Shown piece by piece: positions 18,297 to 26,057 of a DNA stretch of 64,000 nucleotides. Source of the DNA: Chryseobacterium oncorhynchi. GTDB taxonomy: Bacteria; Bacteroidota; Bacteroidia; Flavobacteriales; Weeksellaceae. A program made the position numbers and the translations under genes. The stretch lies in assembly GCF_002899895.1 (NCBI RefSeq), contig NZ_PPEI02000001.1, positions 782,848 through 846,847 on the forward strand. Direction: 5' to 3'. Numbering within the stretch: position 1 is the first letter of the stretch; every line of letters starts with the position of its first letter. A model generated the notes under the pieces. The model made no database searches, was not told where the DNA came from, and was given only the letters and a program-made list of their open reading frames with translations.

Positions 18297-19334
18297 ATGA
18301 TCAAAACAAAATTATTTTTCGCATTAACTATTTCTACACTACTATCCATCAATACAAAAGCACAAAAAAATAATCAATATTCTCATAAAATAGACAGCAT
18401 AATAACCGCTTCTACTCCATTGAAATTTAATGGTGTTGTTTTCGTTTCTCAAAATGGAAAAACAAAATACCTGAAAGCCAATGGTTATAAGGATTTTGAA
18501 AAGAAAATTGCTTTAAAAACCGATGATCAGTTTGAAGTCATGTCGAATTCAAAACAAGTTACCGCTGTTTTAATTTTACAGGCAGCAGAACAAGGAAAGG
18601 TTGATCTTCAGACACCTATTAAAAAATATTTACCTACCATTACCCAATCCTGGGCAGATTCAGTAACCATACACCATCTTCTGAACCATACACACGGAAT
18701 TGTAGATCTGGATAAACCCGTTGCATTCAAAGCCGGCTCACAATTCAAATACGGTAACTTATCCTACATGCTTTTAGGTGAAATTCTTCAAAATACCACC
18801 GGTAAAAGTTTTACAGAACTTGCAAGTTCTCTTTTCAAAAAGCTGAAAATGGAGAAAACATTTATTTATAATACTAAAAACAAGCAATCTCTTGTTCCGG
18901 GTTATATGAGTGATAATAATCAGTTCAAGAAAGTTGAAAATTCTTTTTTAAACGAGGACATTGCCCCTGCTGCAGGAGTTATTTCCACCGTTCAGGATCT
19001 TGCAAAATGGGATGATGCCTTATTTAAAGGAAAACTTCTTTCTCCAAAATTTCAAAAGCTGATTCTTACCCCTTCTACAACCTCTCAACATAATGTTTTT
19101 GGAAAAGAAAGCATGGGATTTGGATACAACATCAGGTTCATCAAAGAAGCAGGTCTTGATTATTATGCCGTGACAGGTCTTGGAGACGGATTTACATGCC
19201 TCAATGTATACTTTCCATCCACAGATACCAGTTTGATTGTTCTTGAAAATCAAATGCCAAAAAGTAGTGAACATTGGAGTTTTAAAGAAGCTGCCATCAA
19301 AAATACTGTTCTGAAAAGTATTACTTCAAAATAG
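18297..19334 (+). CDS. Exported serine hydrolase of the beta-lactamase (class C/PBP4*) fold
   Basis: 345 residues from ATG 18297, which begins a signal peptide (MIKTKLFFALTISTLLSINT) and lies 4 bases after the bla stop. The longer open frame reaching back to 18147 would overlap bla and lacks a signal at its front. Motifs: SxxK as S83-N-S-K86, YxN as Y152-G-N154, and a degenerate third box, VTGLGD, with Val for the usual Lys/His. This suggests an esterase or peptidase and not an efficient beta-lactamase. Co-transcription with bla hints at a cell-wall-related role such as processing peptidoglycan fragments; that is inference. The terminator is at 19365-19396. Confidence 0.9.
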   Translation: MIKTKLFFALTISTLLSINTKAQKNNQYSHKIDSIITASTPLKFNGVVFVSQNGKTKYLKANGYKDFEKKIALKTDDQFEVMSNSKQVTAVLILQAAEQGKVDLQTPIKKYLPTITQSWADSVTIHHLLNHTHGIVDLDKPVAFKAGSQFKYGNLSYMLLGEILQNTTGKSFTELASSLFKKLKMEKTFIYNTKNKQSLVPGYMSDNNQFKKVENSFLNEDIAPAAGVISTVQDLAKWDDALFKGKLLSPKFQKLILTPSTTSQHNVFGKESMGFGYNIRFIKEAGLDYYAVTGLGDGFTCLNVYFPSTDTSLIVLENQMPKSSEHWSFKEAAIKNTVLKSITSK

Positions 19335-19364
19335 TTCTGACAATAGATCAGAAACAACAATATA

Positions 19365-19396
19365 AAAAGGCAGTTCCTATCTTAGGGCTGCCTTTT
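19365..19396. terminator. Bidirectional terminator
   Basis: A 9-bp stem, AAAAGGCAG and CTGCCTTTT, with a 14-base loop lies between the convergent genes ending at 19334 and 19502. Confidence 0.75.
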
Positions 19397-19501
19397 CCTT
19401 ATCTTAAATATTCTTATTTTACTACATTTCTACAATCCCTGCTGAAAATCAATGATTTTCTTGCGCCTTTGCGTTGATCCAAAAACAAATCTTTGAATAA
19501 A

Positions 19502-20623
19502 TTACAGAAAATGATCTTTCAATACTTTTGACTTAATCACTGTAAAGGGCTTTTCAATCACAAACCTATACACTAAACCACCTGCAATACATGCTAGAAA
19601 ACAGACAATCAAACATATACCATCCGAAGTCTGAATATCAAAACGGTCAAAAATATTCTGAACAATATGAATAATCCCTTTATGTGAAAGGTAAATAGCA
19701 TAGGACAAAGCTGCCAATTGTGAGGTAATATAAAGTTTCTTCCGCGAAAGAAATGAAGATTCTGAAATAGCAGACATAACGATCATTCCGTAGCTAATAG
19801 CCACCAACGTGAACCCAAATACAGAAGCATTCTTTGAAGCCTGTTCATTGCAAACCCAAAAGGAAATTCCCAACAATACTACTCCCAAAAGAAAAAGCTT
19901 ATTTCCTTGGCGATGAACGCTATTTTTAAAAAGCGAAGAATATTGCATTAAATACCCAATCAAAACACCAACTCCAAGTCCATCCAGCCTTGTATGAGTC
20001 GGATAGTATATTTTCATGTACCACAAACGCCAGAATTCCAAAGAATTATTATCCAAAACAGCAATAGTTTCATTCCAGGTTACCCACCTTAGCATCATCG
20101 AAAAGGCAATGAGAGAAACAATTAAAACAGCAAGATATTTAAACAGTTTTGTGGGCATTAAAACGAAGAGCAGTAAAGGAAGTATAAGATAAAACTGTTC
20201 TTCAATACACAAAGACCACGCATGGGAAAATGTTCCCTGATCAATGACATCTAACCCATAATTCTGAGTAAATGTAACAAACTTCCATAAAGGAGGCAAT
20301 GCTTCTCTTTCTCTGAAAAAAGGAATGGTAAAATAAAGGAAAACAGTAAAAAGATAAGAAGGTATGATCCTAAAAAATCGTTTGATATAAAATGTTTTCA
20401 AACTGATTGCTCCTCGACTTTCAATCTCTCTAAACAGCTGACTCGAAATAAGGAAACCACTTAAAACAAAAAACAGATCAACACCCGTCCAGCCAAACTT
20501 CCCAACAGTTTCAACCCAACCAGGATGTTTAAAGGCACGATAATGATATAATAAAACCAGTAAAATGGCTAAAGCTCTCAGATGATCCAATCCGTAAAGC
20601 CTTTCAGGGCGTTCTGTTCTCAT
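19502..20623 (-). CDS. Membrane acyltransferase, acyltransferase-3 (OafA) family
   Basis: 373 residues with about ten membrane helices. The start LYGLDHLRALAILLVLLYHY carries the family's catalytic-type His and Arg segment, followed by FGWTGVDLFFVLSGFLIS, a strong family hallmark, and later SLCIEEQFYLILPL. These inner-membrane enzymes transfer acetyl or other acyl groups to sugars of lipopolysaccharide, capsule or peptidoglycan. No glycan genes are nearby, so the acceptor is unknown. It is a single gene sharing the terminator at 19365-19396. Confidence 0.93.
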   Translation of the reverse strand: MRTERPERLYGLDHLRALAILLVLLYHYRAFKHPGWVETVGKFGWTGVDLFFVLSGFLISSQLFREIESRGAISLKTFYIKRFFRIIPSYLFTVFLYFTIPFFREREALPPLWKFVTFTQNYGLDVIDQGTFSHAWSLCIEEQFYLILPLLLFVLMPTKLFKYLAVLIVSLIAFSMMLRWVTWNETIAVLDNNSLEFWRLWYMKIYYPTHTRLDGLGVGVLIGYLMQYSSLFKNSVHRQGNKLFLLGVVLLGISFWVCNEQASKNASVFGFTLVAISYGMIVMSAISESSFLSRKKLYITSQLAALSYAIYLSHKGIIHIVQNIFDRFDIQTSDGICLIVCFLACIAGGLVYRFVIEKPFTVIKSKVLKDHFL

Positions 20624-20805
20624 ATTTTTTACTGCAAATATTATTAGATCTCTTTATATTTTTTAAATAGAGATACAGAAAGCAGCCCATCCAATGTCAA
20701 TGGTAAAATATGCAGTCTGCATGCTAGTCGTTGTTATTGGTCATTATTTTGTTGTTCTTTACTCCATATTTATACACTTTATTTGAAGTTTTCCTATTTT
20801 TGAAG

Positions 20806-21870
20806 ATGATGAAAACCGGAACAGGAACAGATTTTAGACAAACTTTATACTTCCAGCTATTCTTCTGGGTTGCTTTATTTTTGTTTGGAATTGCAAGATC
20901 CTATGGTGAATATAGTGATGGTATCCTTAAGGAATTGGTTATTTACAATTTCTGCCATTGGATTTTTCAGATTATAGGAGCCAATTTTATCTACTATATC
21001 TTGATTCGTCATTTTTTTGACCGAAAAAAGTATGTTGAATTTTCTATCGCACTTATAGCAAGCCTGTATGCTATTTCGGTGATCAACAGGGTTTTTATTG
21101 TTTATATGGCCGAACCTTTTTTCATCAATGAAACCAAAGATAGCCTTATAAGTATCTTTACAGACATTCAGTATCTTTTACTGCATTATACATTCCCGAT
21201 TATCAGTGGAGCTTTTATCTTTATCTCGATCATGTTTTTCATACGGTATAAGGATGAAAAGGAAAATACCATAAAACTGCAAAAGGAAAAGACAGAACTG
21301 GAATTAAAATCTCTTAAATCCCAGCTTAATCCTCATTTTTTGTTCAATACATTAAATAACATTTATTCGCTTTCGATCACTAATTCTGAAAAGACATCCC
21401 AATCCATCAGCCAGCTTTCGGATATTTTGGATTACATTTTATACAAAGGCCAAAAAAAATGGGTTCCTATTGCTGACGAACTTACTATTATTGATAACTA
21501 TATTGCCTTGGAAAGTCTACGGTATCCGGATAAAAGATTGAAAGTAACAAAACTGATCAATATAAAAACCTCTGGTTCCATCCCACCATTGCTTTATCTT
21601 ACCCTCGTAGAAAATGCCTTTAAGCATGGTGCCGGAAAAAGTTCAGCGCAAACAGAAATAAAAATAGCAGTAGAAACCAATAACAAGAAGTCTATTTTTA
21701 AAATTGAAAATACTTTTGAGAGTAATGAAAACAGCAATGAAAGAGGAATTGGATTACAAAATGTAAAAAGGCAGCTGCAGTATCACTATCAAGAACATTT
21801 TATCTTCAATATTTCACAGGAAAACAATATTTTTAACGTTGAAATAATCACTCCTGCACACTATGATTAA
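20806..21870 (+). CDS. LytS-type sensor histidine kinase
   Basis: 354 residues from ATG 20806 (MMKTGTGTDFRQ...). A TTG at 20731 is in frame but would add a doubtful hydrophobic extension. Four membrane helices (about 12-150) are followed by a short coiled linker (EKENTIKLQKEKTELELKSL), then the His_kinase domain with the phosphorylated His in LNPHFLFNTLNN (about 176). The ATPase part has VENAFKHG (N box) and ERGIGLQNVKRQL (G box). There is no separate sensor domain, so the stimulus is probably sensed in or at the membrane. It overlaps the response regulator by 8 bases, so the two are translated together as a two-component system. Confidence 0.94.
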   Translation: MMKTGTGTDFRQTLYFQLFFWVALFLFGIARSYGEYSDGILKELVIYNFCHWIFQIIGANFIYYILIRHFFDRKKYVEFSIALIASLYAISVINRVFIVYMAEPFFINETKDSLISIFTDIQYLLLHYTFPIISGAFIFISIMFFIRYKDEKENTIKLQKEKTELELKSLKSQLNPHFLFNTLNNIYSLSITNSEKTSQSISQLSDILDYILYKGQKKWVPIADELTIIDNYIALESLRYPDKRLKVTKLINIKTSGSIPPLLYLTLVENAFKHGAGKSSAQTEIKIAVETNNKKSIFKIENTFESNENSNERGIGLQNVKRQLQYHYQEHFIFNISQENNIFNVEIITPAHYD

Positions 21871-22555
21871 TTGCATCATTGTAGATGACGAACCTTTGGC
21901 AGCAACATTACTGGAAAACCACATTTCCAAGATTGACCATTTTAAACTGGTTGGAAAAGCGGAAAATGCCATGGAGGCCTATAAATTACTTCAGAACCAG
22001 GCCGTGGATCTGATGTTCCTTGACATTCATATGCCACACTTAAACGGAATTGATTTTTTAAGATCCCTTTCTCAGAAACCAAAAACTATTTTCACAACCG
22101 CTTATCGTGATTTTGCCATTGAAGGTTTCGAACTGGAGGCCATAGATTATCTTTTGAAACCTATTACTTTTGAACGCTTTTTCAAATCTGTAGAGCGTAT
22201 ACTCAGAAACGCTACTTCCAAAGATGATTTTATTATTCTAAAAACAGAGGGAATGCATCGGAAACTCGCCCTTTCAGAAATTGTTTATATAGAAAGCCAG
22301 GGAAATGATATTAAAGTAACAATGACATCCAATGTGAGCTTTATCTCAAAGAGTAAAATAACAGAACTGGAATCTGCTTTGGCATCAAAGGGTTTTGTAA
22401 GGATACACAGATCTTTTATTATCAATATAGAATTCGTTTCTGCTTACAATAATAATGAAGTTCTTCTGGGAAATCATCAGATTCCGGTCGGACGAAGCTA
22501 TAAACAAGAATTTGATACTTTTACATCTAGTATATTAAAAAATAAGTTATTATAA
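21863..22555 (+). CDS. LytTR-family response regulator
   Basis: 230 residues. Receiver domain (1-120) with acidic pocket D8-D9, phosphoacceptor D54 in MFLDIHMP, T79 and K99-P100. The LytTR DNA-binding domain (about 128-230) has LSEIVYIESQGNDIKV and GFVRIHRSFIIN, the standard signature. It is the partner of the overlapping kinase. LytTR regulators bind pairs of short direct repeats about two helical turns apart; no target is evident beside its own gene. No terminator is obvious downstream. Confidence 0.95.
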   Translation: MINCIIVDDEPLAATLLENHISKIDHFKLVGKAENAMEAYKLLQNQAVDLMFLDIHMPHLNGIDFLRSLSQKPKTIFTTAYRDFAIEGFELEAIDYLLKPITFERFFKSVERILRNATSKDDFIILKTEGMHRKLALSEIVYIESQGNDIKVTMTSNVSFISKSKITELESALASKGFVRIHRSFIINIEFVSAYNNNEVLLGNHQIPVGRSYKQEFDTFTSSILKNKLL

Positions 22556-22927
22556 TTGTTTATTAATAACTTATAATTAATTATTAGAACATATTTAGTA
22601 TTTAACTATTTTCAGTTCATCATTTTTTAATATTTCTTTAAATATTTTTTTATTTCACCCTTACAAAAATCTTTTTTCAAACTGTTTTTCAAGACATTAC
22701 ATTTAAAAACTTTCCATACATCTAAGTGGAAATATTCTAATACAAAAATATTCAAAACATTGATTAACAAACAATTAAATTTTAAAAACTCACTCTTTAA
22801 TCAATCTTTACTATCTTATAGATATTAAAAAAAAGTATTACTTTTGTGTAAATGAATAAAATTGCTTTTTAGCATTTTTATTAGTAAATTTATGTGCACC
22901 AATTTATAAAACATTAAAATTCATCTT
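22556..22927 (+). promoter_or_regulatory. AT-rich gap with -7 box of the 22928 gene
   Basis: The interval is extremely AT-rich and holds no reading frame. TACTTTTG at 22839-22846 matches TAnnTTTG exactly and lies 82 bases before the next start codon. No TTG sits at the right -33 distance. Nothing else is recognised. Confidence 0.4.
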
Positions 22928-23488
22928 ATGAGAAAAATAATTCTACTTATTACATGTATGTTCAGTATTTCAGTTTTCTCTCAGATTAAAGTGTTGAAAA
23001 ATGAAAGTTTGGTGGAAATCGGCAAAGATAACTCTGTTGGTTTATACAAAAAAGAAGACAAATTTACGGTCAACTACCAAGACCTGAACACCAGCAACCT
23101 GAATACGATCAGATCTTTTTCTTTTCAAAACCTGAATGGAGACGTTGCAGGACTATATAAACTTATTCTGGACGGGTTTATCACTGTTCCTGATGAAAAT
23201 GTAGTATTGGAGCTTCCCAATGATATTATTGAGCTTCATTATGAAAAGAACTACGGTCAACCAACCGTACAATTCATCCAATACATCAACAAAAACCGTA
23301 AATATGTTGGAAAATCACAGTTTCTAACACAAAAACAGGTTGATAAGATTTTTGGAAGAACCAACGGTAAGTATTCTATGTATGACAAGCCCGCTACCAT
23401 TAACCAAGGTACGGCTACAAAAGGTACTAATACAGCTTCTACTGCTACCCCCGCATCTGGTGGGAGCAAGAAAAAAGCAAGAAAATAA
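22928..23488 (+). CDS. Exported protein of unknown function
   Basis: 186 residues with a signal peptide (about 1-18, cleaved before QIKVLKNES). The first 140 residues are a mixed alpha/beta globular region without a motif I know (for example SFSFQNLNGDVAGLYKLILD). The last 35 are a low-complexity Thr/Ala/Gly stretch ending in basic GGSKKKARK, which might touch a membrane, peptidoglycan or nucleic acid. It has no T9SS domain. It appears monocistronic with a terminator at 23511-23537. Confidence 0.75.
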   Translation: MRKIILLITCMFSISVFSQIKVLKNESLVEIGKDNSVGLYKKEDKFTVNYQDLNTSNLNTIRSFSFQNLNGDVAGLYKLILDGFITVPDENVVLELPNDIIELHYEKNYGQPTVQFIQYINKNRKYVGKSQFLTQKQVDKIFGRTNGKYSMYDKPATINQGTATKGTNTASTATPASGGSKKKARK

Positions 23489-23510
23489 TTATAATTTAAA
23501 AATATTGCGA

Positions 23511-23537
23511 AACTCATTCCATCGAATGAGTTTTTTT
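23511..23537 (+). terminator. Terminator after the 22928 gene
   Basis: AACTCATT, six bases, AATGAGTT, then a T run: an 8-bp stem 22 bases past the stop codon. Confidence 0.85.
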
Positions 23538-23568
23538 ATTTTATTTTTGCAGAAAGACATTAAAAATT

Positions 23569-24273
23569 ATGCCGCTTCAGATTATCAATTTAACCAAAAA
23601 ATTTGGTGAACAGACTGCCCTAAATAACATCAATATTTCTATTGACAAAAATGAGATCATTGGTCTTCTTGGCCCTAATGGTGCCGGAAAATCGACATTG
23701 ATGAAATCCATTGTAGGAGCACTGAAAATTGATCAGGGAGAGATTATTTTTAATGACCTGAATATTTCCGAAAATGAAATCCAGAGCAAGAAGAAAATAG
23801 GTTTTCTTCCTGAAAACAATCCACTTTATCTGGAAATGTACGTAAAGGAATATCTTCAGTTTGTAGCCAACATCCATAAAATCTCTGAATCCAGAGTAGA
23901 TGAAGTGATTGAACTGGTAGGAATTACTCCAGAAAAATCAAAAAAAATCGGACAACTTTCAAAAGGATACAAACAACGTGTTGGATTGGCACAAGCTATT
24001 ATCCATCAACCGGATCTGTTGATTCTTGATGAACCTACCAACGGTTTAGATCCTAATCAGATTCTGGAAATCAGAAATGTAGTAAAAGAGATTGGCCAAC
24101 AAAAGACAGTTCTGCTTTCCACCCACATTATGCAAGAAGTGGAAGCACTTTGCTCAAGAGTAATTCTTATTCATAAGGGAAATATTCTTCAGGACTGTCC
24201 TATTGATGAGTTCAAAGGCAAATTCAACAGCTTAGAAGAGGCCTTTGCCAGCTACACTGCTATATCTAATTAA
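23569..24273 (+). CDS. ABC transporter ATP-binding protein, GldA-like
   Basis: 234 residues. Walker A GPNGAGKST (35-43), Q-loop region IGFLPENNPLY, signature LSKGYKQ (130-136), Walker B LLILDEP (150-156) and a switch His in STHIM (about 187). The segment IGFLPENNPLYLEMYVKEYL and the phrase GLDPNQILEIRNV resemble GldA, the ATPase of the flavobacterial GldAFG transporter. But this protein is short and no permease gene adjoins it, so the partner must be elsewhere. It energises export or import of an unknown substrate at the inner membrane. It is a single gene. Confidence 0.9.
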   Translation: MPLQIINLTKKFGEQTALNNINISIDKNEIIGLLGPNGAGKSTLMKSIVGALKIDQGEIIFNDLNISENEIQSKKKIGFLPENNPLYLEMYVKEYLQFVANIHKISESRVDEVIELVGITPEKSKKIGQLSKGYKQRVGLAQAIIHQPDLLILDEPTNGLDPNQILEIRNVVKEIGQQKTVLLSTHIMQEVEALCSRVILIHKGNILQDCPIDEFKGKFNSLEEAFASYTAISN

Positions 24274-24504
24274 AAATTCACCCTCTTTAAAAATCTTCTT
24301 TAACACTTAAAATTATTTAAGTGGCAACTCTTTATGTCCATAAAGCACATCTAAGTATTTAGAAATTAGACTTTATTCCTCTGAGGTTATAGCAAATCTT
24401 TCGATTTCACGGGTAATTATGTAGTAACTTTCTCATTATTATAATTCCAAAAAATGGCGCCATATTTGATGATGTTTGAAAAGTAAACCAATAACCATTA
24501 TAAT

Positions 24505-24945
24505 ATGATTAAGTATTTCTTATTAGGAGCATTTTCTTTAGCTCAGTTTTCTTTTGTCTACGCTAAGGAAACCCCGAATGATTTAAAGATTGACAACATT
24601 TCTCTTCATTCTACTTTTCAAAAGATCCCTAAGACGGTAATTATTAAAACTAAAAAATTTAAGATTAGAATTGATAAACAGCCTAACGGTAAATATCTTT
24701 ATCAATCCTGGAATGCCGGTGCAAAGATCACAGCTAAACCAAGCATGATTATCAGTGATGGGGAATTAATTCCTGATGGAACGGGAGGAAATTATTATAT
24801 CAACTTCAATAATGACGGCCACAGCTATCAGGTTTGGAGAAATTACCTTACTGACTCAGCCAAAAAAGCGCCTTATACACTGGTCGTATATGATACAAAT
24901 GATCAAGAAATTGTACGTCAGGACGGACAGGTTGTAAAAAATTAA
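24505..24945 (+). CDS. Small exported protein of unknown function
   Basis: 146 residues with a signal peptide (about 1-20, ...FVYAKE). The mature part is a compact beta-rich domain (about 45-146) with YLYQSWNAGAKITAKPSMII, GGNYYINFNNDGHSYQVW and a C-terminal TLVVYDTNDQEIVRQDG. I do not recognise the family. Upstream 24274-24504 is AT-rich, holds no gene and shows no clear promoter. The terminator is at 24964-25001. Confidence 0.78.
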   Translation: MIKYFLLGAFSLAQFSFVYAKETPNDLKIDNISLHSTFQKIPKTVIIKTKKFKIRIDKQPNGKYLYQSWNAGAKITAKPSMIISDGELIPDGTGGNYYINFNNDGHSYQVWRNYLTDSAKKAPYTLVVYDTNDQEIVRQDGQVVKN

Positions 24946-24963
24946 TATAAGATTAGTTTGAGC

Positions 24964-25001
24964 AGATGCTGGAAGAGAAACATCTTTTCCAGCATCTTTT
25001 T
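24964..25001. terminator. Bidirectional terminator
   Basis: An 11-bp stem, AGATGCTGGAA and TTCCAGCATCT, with T run lies between the convergent genes ending at 24945 and 25003. Confidence 0.88.
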
Positions 25002-25002
25002 A

Positions 25003-25803
25003 TTATGCGCCGGATTGGCTTAGTCCTATAAGAAAACGGCTGCCATCATAACTTTCTTTTGCGGCTTCATATCCTATATTAAAAATCTGTTCAAGACGGT
25101 CTTTTCCGCGTTCAAATGTTCCGTAGGTGGCCAGTTTTTGGGAAGATATAAACCAGTCACAGTAATCGAATTTTACCTTTTCTATTCTGTAAGAAAGGAG
25201 ATCATAAGAACGGGAAACAATAGCCTTAATTGAATTCAGATCTTTGATTTTGGCTTCATTGGGTGGTGACACAAATACCCCAATAAGTTTATCACATTCA
25301 TCTCTGATGATATCGGCAGGAAAATTATTCAAAACACCTCCATCACAGTACATTTCCTCTCCAATAATGTAGGGCGTTGTAATTCCGGGGATAGAACAAG
25401 AGGCTATAATGGCATCTACCACTTCAAAATCTCTATCAAAAATTTTCTGAGTTCCGCCAACCAGTTCTGTAGCTACAATCTTCACATCAATATCCAAATC
25501 GCCCAATTTCATATCATGAAAAATAGGCCTTAAATAGTTTCTGAAAATAACTGAGGAAACCAATCCCGGCTGGTTAAAAGCAAAATGCTTCCAATTGAAA
25601 AAATATACTGAATTGAAAAATTCCAGAATTTCATCCGGGCTTTTCCCGATGGCATGAAGACATCCAACAATAGATCCTGCACTACAGCATGAAAGAGTAT
25701 CTATTTCTATATTTTTTTCCTTTAAGAATTTTAATACCCCTGCATGAGCGATGCCTTTGGTACCGCCGCCTGACAAAACTAGTCCTACTTTCTCAAAATT
25801 CAT
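25003..25803 (-). CDS. Patatin-like phospholipase
   Basis: 266 residues, probably a cytoplasmic or membrane-associated lipid acyl hydrolase. The oxyanion loop GGGTKG is at 12-17, the nucleophile Ser at 41 in SCCSAGS, and the catalytic Asp in CDGGVLNN near 153. The usual nucleophile elbow is GxSxG; here the first Gly is Cys (C39-C40-S41-A42-G43), which is unusual. Length and the single patatin domain match the small bacterial type with no signal peptide. It is monocistronic and shares the terminator at 24964-25001. Confidence 0.9.
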   Translation of the reverse strand: MNFEKVGLVLSGGGTKGIAHAGVLKFLKEKNIEIDTLSCCSAGSIVGCLHAIGKSPDEILEFFNSVYFFNWKHFAFNQPGLVSSVIFRNYLRPIFHDMKLGDLDIDVKIVATELVGGTQKIFDRDFEVVDAIIASCSIPGITTPYIIGEEMYCDGGVLNNFPADIIRDECDKLIGVFVSPPNEAKIKDLNSIKAIVSRSYDLLSYRIEKVKFDYCDWFISSQKLATYGTFERGKDRLEQIFNIGYEAAKESYDGSRFLIGLSQSGA

Positions 25804-25993
25804 TGAATAAATGTATGAAAACAGCTTGAGATAATTAGGTTAATTTTTATAAATATGCTGATTTTAAAGTTATTTTAACAAAATCTCATTTTTAAAAATA
25901 AATGAAAATTACTTCTTTTTAAAAATTACTTAACTTAACTGATCATAAAATACACTGATATTTTGAGACAAATTAGTCATCAATCATAAAAAA

Positions 25994-26029
25994 ACGCTCA
26001 TAAATATTCAATCAAATATTCATGAGCGT
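25994..26029 (-). terminator. Terminator of the S9 peptidase gene
   Basis: ACGCTCAT and ATGAGCGT bracket a second pairing, AATATT...AATATT, with an A run that becomes a T run on the minus strand. The rest of 25804-25993 is AT-rich without features. Confidence 0.82.
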
Positions 26030-26057
26030 AATGTATTTTATTTTTAGTCTAATACTC

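Noticed and set aside
20795-20802. TATTTTTG as promoter of the histidine kinase gene
   Set aside because: It is only 3 bases before the preferred ATG, which would leave no leader, and no TTG fits at -33. The true promoter is undecided.
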